Notes under the pieces: model-generated
Seen by the model: only the letters and a program-made list of their open reading frames with translations
Told to the model about the DNA's origin: nothing
The model's database searches: none
Program-made: the position numbers and the translations under genes
Source: Rickettsiales bacterium
GTDB taxonomy: Bacteria; Pseudomonadota; Alphaproteobacteria; Rs-D84
Reading direction: 5' to 3'
Length of the DNA stretch: 44,461 bases
Assembly: GCA_031288835.1 (NCBI GenBank)
Contig: JAITQO010000004.1
Location: forward strand, 1 to 44,461
Shown here: positions 17,310 through 24,753 of the stretch, one piece after another
Position numbering within the stretch: position 1 is the stretch's first letter
Layout: each line of letters opens with the position of its first letter

Positions 17310-17957
17310 GTGAGAAAACTGATTGGATTCTTTGCATGTCTTGCGATTCTGGCGCTGATTTTCGCGTCCGTCCGGGTATGCATGCAGATTTACAACTACG
17401 CGGGCAATTCCCGCATAGATTCCGTACTGATGCAGCCGGCGGAATTGTGGCAGAACAGAATCGCCGCGCCCGTGCCGCTGGAAAAAATAGCGGACGATTA
17501 TATCAGGAACCAATTGATTGCAAAGTTCGCCGCGGCCTATCTGGAGGTCGCGCCGTCGACCGCCGAACTGGAAAGCCGCGCCGCATCGCGCGGGGCGCTG
17601 CGCATGATGGCCGCGCCGGCGGCGCTGTCCGCATGGGAAAGCGAAGTAATGCCGGAATTGAGAAAAATGGCGAACGAGAAAAAATTTAGGAAAATAACCG
17701 TCCGCGCGCGCGACATAGAGCAGCGGGGGGATTATTTCGTTGTTCCAATCGCAACGAAAACATGGAACGCCCCGAACGATATAAACGCGCTTCCCGTTGT
17801 CGAGCGGGGAAAGGAGTTGTATCTAAAACTGCGGTTCAACAAAAAAATCCGCGAAACGCTTCAGGGACGCGATTTCAACGCGGGCGCGTTTATGGACAGG
17901 GGCGGGCCGCCGGCCGCGATTTTCGAGTTCATGGTCGACGAGGCGGTAATAAAGTAA
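17310..17957 (+). CDS. Bitopic inner-membrane protein B, related to A
   Basis: A 215-residue protein with one N-terminal transmembrane helix (about 4-23) and a periplasmic domain. The segment IRNQLIAKFAAAYLEV, followed by WESEVMPELRKM, parallels IAVKYARDYMRV and FENFIMPEWRKK in protein A, so both probably share one fold (NTF2-like if the VirB8 comparison holds). It lacks the cysteine cluster of A. The start is probably GTG at 17310 with TTGGAG upstream, overlapping the end region of gene A. The pairing of two bitopic proteins recalls DotI/DotJ, but no T4SS ATPase or core gene is in the window. Confidence 0.68.
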   Translation: MRKLIGFFACLAILALIFASVRVCMQIYNYAGNSRIDSVLMQPAELWQNRIAAPVPLEKIADDYIRNQLIAKFAAAYLEVAPSTAELESRAASRGALRMMAAPAALSAWESEVMPELRKMANEKKFRKITVRARDIEQRGDYFVVPIATKTWNAPNDINALPVVERGKELYLKLRFNKKIRETLQGRDFNAGAFMDRGGPPAAIFEFMVDEAVIK

Positions 17958-17979
17958 TCGGGGACGGAGAATATAAAAA

Positions 17980-18792
17980 ATGAAGAAATCATTGCTTATG
18001 CTTTTGACATGCCTGTCCATCTGTCCGTTGTCCCTTGTCCATCGCCCATTGCACGCGGAGGACGAATTCGGGCTTGGCGACGACGACGCGCTGCCCGAGG
18101 GCGTGGTTATAAACGCGACCGGAATCGAGCTTGGCCAAATCGAGGCCGTCGTGCTGAACGAAGACATGGATTACGCCGACGTTGAAAACATGGACATATC
18201 GGGCGCGATGCTGGGCATGCCGTTCGAGGATATTCAGACTTTGTTTTTCAAGACGAAAACCCTTTACACGCCGCGCAAAGACAACAGCATAATATACACA
18301 ATCGCGACCGACTGGCGATATAATCTGGATTACGAATGCCGGCAGCAGGGCGTGATTGTTCCGGACAAGCTGGAAAAATGCGTCTTGTCGCTGGCGCGGG
18401 CGCGCGGATTGCTGTATCCTTCGGAACTGCGCTTGGCGCGGCCGTCGACCGGCGAAACGATTGACATTTATTTCACCAGCAACGCGACCGATAATGTCGT
18501 TTGGAAAATCGTATACAACAACGACGCGAACGAAACCGAGGGCGCGGGCGCGAAGTTCGAAAACCAGCGGGAAAAAAAGATTCTGGCGTTTTGGGAAAAC
18601 GTATTGGAAAAATACGCTGCGCCGAACAGCGGCAACGACAAATGGGTTTCAAGCGACAATTCGTTCGACCCGATGATGACGGCGTATTACGGGCGGCTGG
18701 AGCTGACGGATTTGGGGCTTGCCGGACGCGACGCGGCGTTAAACGTCAAACAATCGAAAGAAAACTTCCGCCCAAAACCGTATTCGTTTTAG
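17980..18792 (+). CDS. Exported protein of the same operon
   Basis: A 270-residue protein with a signal peptide (residues about 1-27, ending around LHA). An acidic linker (DEFGLGDDD) is followed by a globular domain containing LGMPFEDIQTLFFKTK, two cysteines around 112 and 125 that could form a disulfide, and TIDIYFTSNATDN. The C-terminal part carries DPMMTAYYGRLEL and ends RPKPYSF. I recognise no family. GGAGA lies upstream of the ATG at 17980 and only 22 bp separate it from gene B, so it is the last gene of the operon. By position it may be a periplasmic or outer-membrane partner of A, B and the lipoprotein. Confidence 0.72.
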   Translation: MKKSLLMLLTCLSICPLSLVHRPLHAEDEFGLGDDDALPEGVVINATGIELGQIEAVVLNEDMDYADVENMDISGAMLGMPFEDIQTLFFKTKTLYTPRKDNSIIYTIATDWRYNLDYECRQQGVIVPDKLEKCVLSLARARGLLYPSELRLARPSTGETIDIYFTSNATDNVVWKIVYNNDANETEGAGAKFENQREKKILAFWENVLEKYAAPNSGNDKWVSSDNSFDPMMTAYYGRLELTDLGLAGRDAALNVKQSKENFRPKPYSF

Positions 18793-18805
18793 CCGGCGCT
18801 TTCTC

Positions 18806-19266
18806 CTTGTCATTCCGGCGGAGGCCGTAATAGGGTCTTGAAAAATTTTTCATCTTTATTTACAATGATGTCCGCGGCAAGAAAATACAATTTCCGGGTT
18901 CACATGCTCTTTAATGAAAAAGCAAGGGCGATACGCATAGGAATGACAAACGACTTGGAAAAAAGAATGATTGAGCATAAAATGGAATTGGTGCCCGGCT
19001 ATACCAAAAAACATAACATAAAGAAATTGGGATACTATGAATATCATCAATATGCGGACAAAGCAATCGCGCGCGAAAAGACGTTAAAAGAATGGAAACG
19101 TGCATGGAAATATAGACTGCTCGAAACGACGAATCCAGAGTGGAAAGATTTGGCGTCATTTTTGGATGAATATATTGCCCATATGCCAGAACCCTATAAA
19201 ATGCCAGATAATGCGTTCGCAAATAAAGGTTTCAAGACCCTATTCCGGCCTTCGCCGGAATGACAA
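18806..19266. mobile_element. GIY-YIG cassette with 37-bp inverted ends
   Basis: The left end (18806-18843) and right end (19230-19266) are inverted copies differing at only two of about 37 positions; each contains an inner GGCC/GGCGAAGGCC-type palindrome and ends in AATGACAA. The enclosed gene's last codons and stop lie inside the right end. Related ends occur at 5-64, 44154-44205 and 44312-44339. No target-site duplication is obvious. This suggests a small mobile or formerly mobile unit whose ends also spread on their own. Confidence 0.65.
18868..19263 (+). CDS. GIY-YIG nuclease-family protein, catalytic tyrosines lost
   Basis: A 131-residue protein of the small GIY-YIG family related to UPF0213/UvrC-like nuclease domains. 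IGMTNDLEKRMIEHK, GYTKKHNIKKLGYYE, AIAREKTLKEWKRAWK and NPEWKDL match the family layout. The two hallmark tyrosines are replaced: the usual V-Y-x-L reads VHML and the usual I-Y-I-G reads IRIG. The catalytic-type Arg (EKR) and Glu (AREK) remain. It may be inactive or decaying. Start ATG at 18868, or the adjacent ATG at 18865. The last 11 residues are encoded by the right inverted repeat. No ribosome-binding site is visible. Confidence 0.8.
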   Translation: MSAARKYNFRVHMLFNEKARAIRIGMTNDLEKRMIEHKMELVPGYTKKHNIKKLGYYEYHQYADKAIAREKTLKEWKRAWKYRLLETTNPEWKDLASFLDEYIAHMPEPYKMPDNAFANKGFKTLFRPSPE

Positions 19267-19331
19267 AAAAAGGCCGGAACGGCAAAAATCCCACATGGAG
19301 TTTTGTAAAAAACATGCCTGATATGACGAAG

Positions 19332-19359
19332 AAAAAATCCCGCCGGGGCGGGATTTTTA
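19332..19359 (-). terminator. Terminator of the repeat-rich surface protein gene
   Basis: The stem AATCCCGCC/GGCGGGATT is flanked by an A6 tract (the U tract on the minus strand), directly at the stop codon of the gene ending at 19360. It is the same stem-loop as the rplY terminator. Confidence 0.85.
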
Positions 19360-22062
19360 TTATCTTACCACAAACGGCTCGCTGTATGACGCGGTGCCGG
19401 ATTGGCCGTATGTGCATTGGATGGATTTGCGCCCCGATTCCAGCTGCGACTTTTTCATCAGGGAATTGGTCAGAACACCCGCGGTTGTGCCGACCACCGC
19501 CGCGCCGGCCGCATCAATGCCCAGACGCATCCAATTGAATCCGCTGCCGTCTTTGCTTGTCCAGCCCGACAGATTGAAGTACTTATCATCTTTCTCCATC
19601 GCCTGAATCTCATTCAACAATGCGTCGGCCTTGGACGGCACCACGGGCGGCACATCTTCTCCAGCCGGCTGAACGGCGGCATTCGTAACGGCTGTGAGAG
19701 GGCCAGCATACGACTCGTGATTTACAAATACTCTCAATCTATAACCAATATCTTCTTCTTTTGGCGTATATGTATTTGCATATGCCCCATCAATTTTTTC
19801 AAGCGTGATTCCATCGGGACCAACATGATGCCACGAGAAAGTCAAACCACCTATTGCGCTTGCTGGAATATTGTTAGTATTCACAGTCAAAGTCCGACCA
19901 ACCTTCGGGACATCGCCGCCAACAATACTGACCTCGACTGGCGGCAGTCCGGCAGCTGTAATAGGTCCGATATAACTACTATATCTTGTCTGACCAAATG
20001 AACCCTGAGAATGAGTTACTTTTACTCTAATCCTAGAATCTACATCATCAGGCCTTATTTGATATGTATTACCACCAGACCTACTGGTTGTAGCTCCATT
20101 CTTTTCCAACTCCCACTCATATGTCAAAGAGCCACTACTAGGAGGATTATGGATAATAGCTGTCAAGGTTTCTCCGACCTGCGACACCCCGTTAATAGTG
20201 ACGGTGAACTCCATGGCACTTCTAGCTTGTGCACCAACAGGCTCACTTGTGAGAGACCCATTACCATAATATACTGTCACTTTGATGTTAGAACCAACAT
20301 CATCAAGCTTTATTGTATATATACGGCCATTACCAATATCATCATCTCTTCCTGATATTGTTTTACGCCACTTATAAGTAGGATTGCCTACTCCTCCAAC
20401 AACTTCACCAATATTAATATGCAATTCTTCCCCAACTTGCGCTGTATTAACCATTTGCCCGTTACTATTCATAATTTTAACGACCCCGCTCAATCCTGTC
20501 GACTGTTGCTGTTTCCATTGCGCAGTCATTGTATATGCAATCGCCTCTGTCCCTGTAAATGAGTTGCCAGCGGAATATTTTATACCACCTGATAACCAAC
20601 CATCAAAAATATTGTTACCATTTACGCATCCACCTTGGCCGGCAAGAACAGTAGGACTATTAATGTTTGTCGGCGGCGATTGATATGGCGGCGTGCCGCT
20701 ACCACCAGTGCCGCAATCATATTTAACAGTATACTGCCGCTGCCCTGATGGCGCATCACAATAACTCATGTCGACTATAATATGATATTCGCCATCGATT
20801 CCTCTAGCCCAAGTCGCATCATCAGACAATCGTCTGTATCTTTCATTACCGCGAGCCACCGAATTGCTATCAGTACACGTTACAAGATCCCCCCCTGCTC
20901 TATTTTTAACGCCGCATTTCACACAGACATCACCTCTGGCTGTTGGCGTACGAACAGCATACACAGTGGAGTTCACGCTAAATACACCTTGTAATGGAGG
21001 CTTATTGTCACCGCTCTCTAATGCCCACTTCCCAGAGAATGTATATCCGTTTAAGCTTAAAACCGACGCATTAGGTAGATTACATACACTATCTTTCGGG
21101 CACTGAACACTATTTGGGATACTTCCAGTTCCGCCATTCTTATTCAATGTCACCGTAATTGGATTCGCTGGCGGCGATAATGACTCCCACACTGCAGTTA
21201 CCGTCGCGGTAGTTCCACTCCCGAATTTCAAGTTTGCTTCTGTGCAAGCTATTGATGTTGTTCCCCCGACTGCAACTGGAACTGTAACTCTATTTGGTAA
21301 TTTCCAACCTAAAAATTTATAGCCGCCCCTCGCCTCCAACGGCAATACAAGCTGCCCGTTTTCTATGCAGTTCGCTGTAAAGGTTTTACCTTCATAATCT
21401 AGGTCATGTGTTACAGTTATGACTTTTTCCGCAGCCGATGATGACCGCCATTTTGCATATAACACCAAGCCATTTACCCTTGGTAATGTATCACCAGGAT
21501 TATAACTTGTGCCTGTTCCATCAACCTTATCATTCCACTCAGAAAATGTATAACCCGGACGATTATATCCATTACTGGCGGCAACACACTGTGAAGTCGT
21601 CCCCCGGCATACTGTAGGACTCGTAGTCCCCGTCCCACCATTAGGATTATACGTTATTGTATATGTTTGCACCGCAGGAGGCACTCTTCCGTATGGAAGC
21701 GAAGGATTAGCTATACGCACCCCATTTTGACCTACTTGACAGATAGTATCGGTTACCCTTGTAGCACCTCCAGCACCACCAAAAGTTTTAGTTATAATTG
21801 CAGCAACTTGCGCGGAAGATTTACCTCTTTGTGTTGATTTTGTTGTGTCAGCATAATCCATATCTTTTGGTATACTAGGGTACCAATAATAAAACCAATC
21901 ATTATTATTTGCGCTGGAAGCACACAATTCTGAAGCGTTATAACAGCCTGCGCGAACTTTGGGCGTCCCCACACTATAATATGGCTTATCTTGATTACAC
22001 TGTTCAGCAAAAATATTCCCAATTAAAAACACACCGAAAATAGCGAATATGATTTTTTTCAT
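19360..22062 (-). CDS. Secreted surface protein with Listeria-Bacteroides repeats and Ig-like modules
   Basis: A 900-residue protein with a signal peptide (residues 1-19) and an N-terminal Cys-containing region (to about 130). Four InlB-B/Listeria-Bacteroides-type repeats follow at about 134-206, 215-293, 302-370 and 443-517 (hallmarks ITYNPNGGTG, GYTFSEW and LYAKW). Three Ig-like repeats follow at about 527-606, 617-702 and 708-797, each with a VGETL-type strand, a central W and D-D/I-x-V. The C-terminus has a Gly/Ala hydrophobic segment (about 845-866) and a late cysteine. The likely location is the cell surface; adhesion is inferred. The ATG at 22062 has AAAGGGA upstream. Composition is more A+T-rich than core genes. 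It probably forms an operon with the gene 14 bp upstream. Confidence 0.85.
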   Translation of the reverse strand: MKKIIFAIFGVFLIGNIFAEQCNQDKPYYSVGTPKVRAGCYNASELCASSANNNDWFYYWYPSIPKDMDYADTTKSTQRGKSSAQVAAIITKTFGGAGGATRVTDTICQVGQNGVRIANPSLPYGRVPPAVQTYTITYNPNGGTGTTSPTVCRGTTSQCVAASNGYNRPGYTFSEWNDKVDGTGTSYNPGDTLPRVNGLVLYAKWRSSSAAEKVITVTHDLDYEGKTFTANCIENGQLVLPLEARGGYKFLGWKLPNRVTVPVAVGGTTSIACTEANLKFGSGTTATVTAVWESLSPPANPITVTLNKNGGTGSIPNSVQCPKDSVCNLPNASVLSLNGYTFSGKWALESGDNKPPLQGVFSVNSTVYAVRTPTARGDVCVKCGVKNRAGGDLVTCTDSNSVARGNERYRRLSDDATWARGIDGEYHIIVDMSYCDAPSGQRQYTVKYDCGTGGSGTPPYQSPPTNINSPTVLAGQGGCVNGNNIFDGWLSGGIKYSAGNSFTGTEAIAYTMTAQWKQQQSTGLSGVVKIMNSNGQMVNTAQVGEELHINIGEVVGGVGNPTYKWRKTISGRDDDIGNGRIYTIKLDDVGSNIKVTVYYGNGSLTSEPVGAQARSAMEFTVTINGVSQVGETLTAIIHNPPSSGSLTYEWELEKNGATTSRSGGNTYQIRPDDVDSRIRVKVTHSQGSFGQTRYSSYIGPITAAGLPPVEVSIVGGDVPKVGRTLTVNTNNIPASAIGGLTFSWHHVGPDGITLEKIDGAYANTYTPKEEDIGYRLRVFVNHESYAGPLTAVTNAAVQPAGEDVPPVVPSKADALLNEIQAMEKDDKYFNLSGWTSKDGSGFNWMRLGIDAAGAAVVGTTAGVLTNSLMKKSQLESGRKSIQCTYGQSGTASYSEPFVVR

Positions 22063-22076
22063 CTCATTCCCTTTTA

Positions 22077-22931
22077 TTATTTGGCGCTTCCATTGGCGCC
22101 TTCAATGGCGTTGATTTTCACCAGCGTGTTATAAACCTCGATTGCATCGGGATTTTTGCAACTTTCGATAGAGTCTTTACCCCCAATCACTCCGCCACAC
22201 GCATCATGCCATTCCTTGTATTTGGCGGCATATGCCTTAAGTTTTACATCATTCCCGTTTTTTGAATCCCTTTGCATCGACCTATAAAACTCTTCCTTTT
22301 CCTTATCTTTATCCAACTCACCTTGTCCGCCGAATCCGTTTTTTATAATCTTTCGTCCAAATACATCCGTCAATACCGCCCCAGTCCCGGCGCCAGCGAT
22401 AGACGCCGCAATCGTCCATCCCGTGCGCGAGCCCTTCTTCGCATCCAATATCGCGTCGTCCAACGCCGCGCCGTCCAGCCACGAACCGCAATTAAGCGTG
22501 CGCCCGGTTTGGAAATACCGCGCCGGAAAAAACCGCCCCATGTCCTTGATTTCGGACGACTTAACAGACACCAGCGAATAGCACGTATTATCCCCGGGAC
22601 TCGCGGCCTCGGTCAAAAACGAACTCGCAATCACGCCGTCCGGCGCCGCGTATGACTTGTTCGCCCACACGTTGCCGTATGTTCCGACGCACGCACTACG
22701 TTCGGCATCCAATTCGACATCATATGTTTGCTTCGATTCATTCGTCAGATTCGTCTCGGGAATATGCGTGCTTGTCGTGTTTGTCACCGTCACCGGCACG
22801 GTAGGACGATACAGCGACGCCGCCGGGCCGATTGCCTTCGCCTGCACCCCGACGCGACCGGTCACATACTCCGCCGGGGCCGCGCCCAGCGCAACCGGCG
22901 CAAAAAATAATAAAAGAACAAGTTTCTTCAT
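22077..22931 (-). CDS. Exported protein with Gly/Ala hydrophobic segment, partner of the surface protein
   Basis: A 284-residue protein starting MKKLVLLLFFAPVALGA, a signal peptide. The mature part has cysteines near 80, 116, 147, 245 and 259. A hydrophobic GWTIAASIAGAGTGAVLTD segment lies near residues 170-188, followed by a charged helical stretch (KDKEKEEFYRSM). I recognise no family. The Gly/Ala segment resembles the C-terminal LGIDAAGAAVVGTTAGVLT of the 900-residue protein encoded 14 bp downstream, which suggests a shared membrane-association or export feature. The start is the ATG at 22931 with GGGAG upstream; the longer frame runs into tRNA-Glu. Confidence 0.75.
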   Translation of the reverse strand: MKKLVLLLFFAPVALGAAPAEYVTGRVGVQAKAIGPAASLYRPTVPVTVTNTTSTHIPETNLTNESKQTYDVELDAERSACVGTYGNVWANKSYAAPDGVIASSFLTEAASPGDNTCYSLVSVKSSEIKDMGRFFPARYFQTGRTLNCGSWLDGAALDDAILDAKKGSRTGWTIAASIAGAGTGAVLTDVFGRKIIKNGFGGQGELDKDKEKEEFYRSMQRDSKNGNDVKLKAYAAKYKEWHDACGGVIGGKDSIESCKNPDAIEVYNTLVKINAIEGANGSAK

Positions 22932-23038
22932 TTCTCGCATCTCCCAATTTGGAATGATTATATCACATTTCACATGCAAATAAAAAGAAAAAAACAATAT
23001 CTTATAAGATTTTCGCCCGCGGCGAAAAAAATTAAACT

Positions 23039-23113
23039 TGGCAGTCCCACCGGGAATCGAACCCGGGTTTTCAGAATGAGAATCTGACGTCCTGACCGCT
23101 AGACGATGGGACC
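23039..23113 (-). tRNA. tRNA-Glu (CTC)
   Basis: A 75-nt cloverleaf. The acceptor GGTCCCA pairs with TGGGACT (one G-U), the discriminator is G and CCA is encoded. The anticodon stem TCAGA/TCTGA encloses the loop TTCTCAT, giving anticodon CTC. The T-arm contains GGGTTCGATTCCC. Confidence 0.95.
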
Positions 23114-23127
23114 GGAAAGCAATCGGA

Positions 23128-23149
23128 TAAAAAAACGCCTTCGGCGTTT
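23128..23149 (-). terminator. Minus-strand terminator with no assigned gene
   Basis: Read on the minus strand, AAACGCC-GAA-GGCGTTT is followed by a run of T. It lies 14 bp upstream of tRNA-Glu. No minus-strand gene ends into it; the 130 bp beyond it, up to the creD start, carries no recognised minus-strand gene. Confidence 0.6.
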
Positions 23150-23277
23150 CACACCCGGCGGGAAATCCCGGCCTGTGCAAGCATATCAGGGAATACGGGT
23201 CTTTTCAAGTCCAAATATGCAATTTTTTTGACTTTGCGAAAACAATATGCAACCATTCGGAAAACAAAAGAGCGAAA

Positions 23278-24639
23278 ATGAGCGACACAAAAAACGGCAA
23301 GATAAACTTCAAAATCATTTGGAAACTTCTGACCATCGGCGCATTGGTCTTGGTCATGCTGATTCCGCAATTGTTCGTTTCCGGCACGCTTGACAACCGC
23401 ATGGCATACAAGGACGAGGCGACGCAGAAAATCACGGACGCATGGGGCGGCGATATTATCGCGGCCGCGCCGATACTCAACGTTCCGTATGCGGAGAAGA
23501 AAGCCAAAAGCGCGGAATACGAGATAAAATACCTTAAAATCGCGCCGAAAACCGCAACTACCTTCGTGGATATAAAAACCCAAACGCGATATATCGGCAT
23601 ATTCAAGGTGCCGGTGTTCACCGCGGACGTAACCGTCAGGGGGCGGTTCGAAAAGCCAGGCGCCGGGATAAAGGAAAACACAAAACTGGACGCGGCGTTC
23701 GTGACGCTGGAATTGAACGACCTGAAGGGCGTGGCATCGCCGCCGGTATTGAAATGGAACGGCGCCAGCCGCGAATTCGAACCCCTGACCCGGGGCTTCG
23801 CCGCGAAAATAAAGGCGCAAAGACCGGCGCGCTTCGGCGGCGGAGCATTCGAACGGCAGTCGTATAATCCATACCGCGACATGGAATTGAAGGCGCTCAG
23901 TTCCGACGTCAGATTCGGAAACGGCGGCGCGGAATTCGAGATGAAGTTCAAATTGAAAGGCAGCAACAGCATATCATTTGTGCCGGTTGCAAAAAACAGC
24001 GTGGTTGAAATGAAATCCGACTGGCCCAATCCCAGTTTTTCGGGAAACTTTCTGCCGGATAAGAAAGAGATAAACTCCAAGGGCTTCGCGGCGCGATGGG
24101 ATATAAATTATCTGGCGTCCGGAATACCCGCGGCGGGGCTGGAAAACGCGGATTTAAGCAGCGCGGCGTTCAAGACCTCGCTGACCGTGCCGGTGGATAA
24201 TTACCGCAGCGCCGAACGCGCGATGAAGTATGGAATCCTGTTCATCACCCTGACATTTCTGGCGTGCTTCATATTCGAACTGGCGGGCGGGCGGCCGATA
24301 CATCCGTTCCAGTATCTGCTGGTCGGATTCGCGATGGCGCTGTTCTACCTTCTGCTGCTATCCATATCGGAGTTTATGCCGTTCTCGGCGGCGTATCTTA
24401 TCGCGGCGCTCGCGACCATCGGGTTGCTGACGACATATATAAAGACGGCGATAATTAAAAACATGAACGCGCGGCGTCTCATGATTGTGTTCGGGGCGTT
24501 CGCCGCGCTTTACGCATACCTGTATATCCTGCTCGTGCTGCAAGACATGGCGCTGATATTCGGCTCGCTCGGGTTATTCGCGGGTCTGGCGGCGGCGATG
24601 CGCGCGACCAAAAATATAAAATGGTATGACAATAACTAG
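23278..24639 (+). CDS. creD: CreD-like inner-membrane protein
   Basis: A 453-residue protein. One N-terminal transmembrane helix (about 14-37) is followed by a large periplasmic domain (about 40-315) and a C-terminal group of five to six transmembrane helices. The segment GGRPIHPFQYLLVGFAMALF is diagnostic of the CreD/CETS family. In E. coli CreD is linked to envelope stability and colicin E2 tolerance under CreBC; no creBC genes are nearby, so regulation may differ here. The ATG at 23278 has AAAGAG upstream. It is transcribed alone, divergent from tRNA-Glu. Confidence 0.9.
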   Translation: MSDTKNGKINFKIIWKLLTIGALVLVMLIPQLFVSGTLDNRMAYKDEATQKITDAWGGDIIAAAPILNVPYAEKKAKSAEYEIKYLKIAPKTATTFVDIKTQTRYIGIFKVPVFTADVTVRGRFEKPGAGIKENTKLDAAFVTLELNDLKGVASPPVLKWNGASREFEPLTRGFAAKIKAQRPARFGGGAFERQSYNPYRDMELKALSSDVRFGNGGAEFEMKFKLKGSNSISFVPVAKNSVVEMKSDWPNPSFSGNFLPDKKEINSKGFAARWDINYLASGIPAAGLENADLSSAAFKTSLTVPVDNYRSAERAMKYGILFITLTFLACFIFELAGGRPIHPFQYLLVGFAMALFYLLLLSISEFMPFSAAYLIAALATIGLLTTYIKTAIIKNMNARRLMIVFGAFAALYAYLYILLVLQDMALIFGSLGLFAGLAAAMRATKNIKWYDNN

Positions 24640-24753
24640 CGGAAGGCTTCAAGACCGCCCGCCATCGCCGTTTTAAAGAACTTGGAAAGTGGAAATAGAA
24701 AATATCGGGGCAAAAAATCACTTTTGGCGCCGACGACTTCGCTAAGGCAAAAT

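Noticed and set aside
16311-18792. Complete type IV secretion system
   Set aside because: Only lipoprotein and bitopic components are present; no VirB4, VirB11, VirB10, VirD4 or Dot/Icm core gene is visible in the window.
23011-23030. Terminator after tRNA-Glu
   Set aside because: TTTTCGCC-CGC-GGCGAAAA forms a hairpin but no U tract follows on the minus strand, so it is not a convincing intrinsic terminator.
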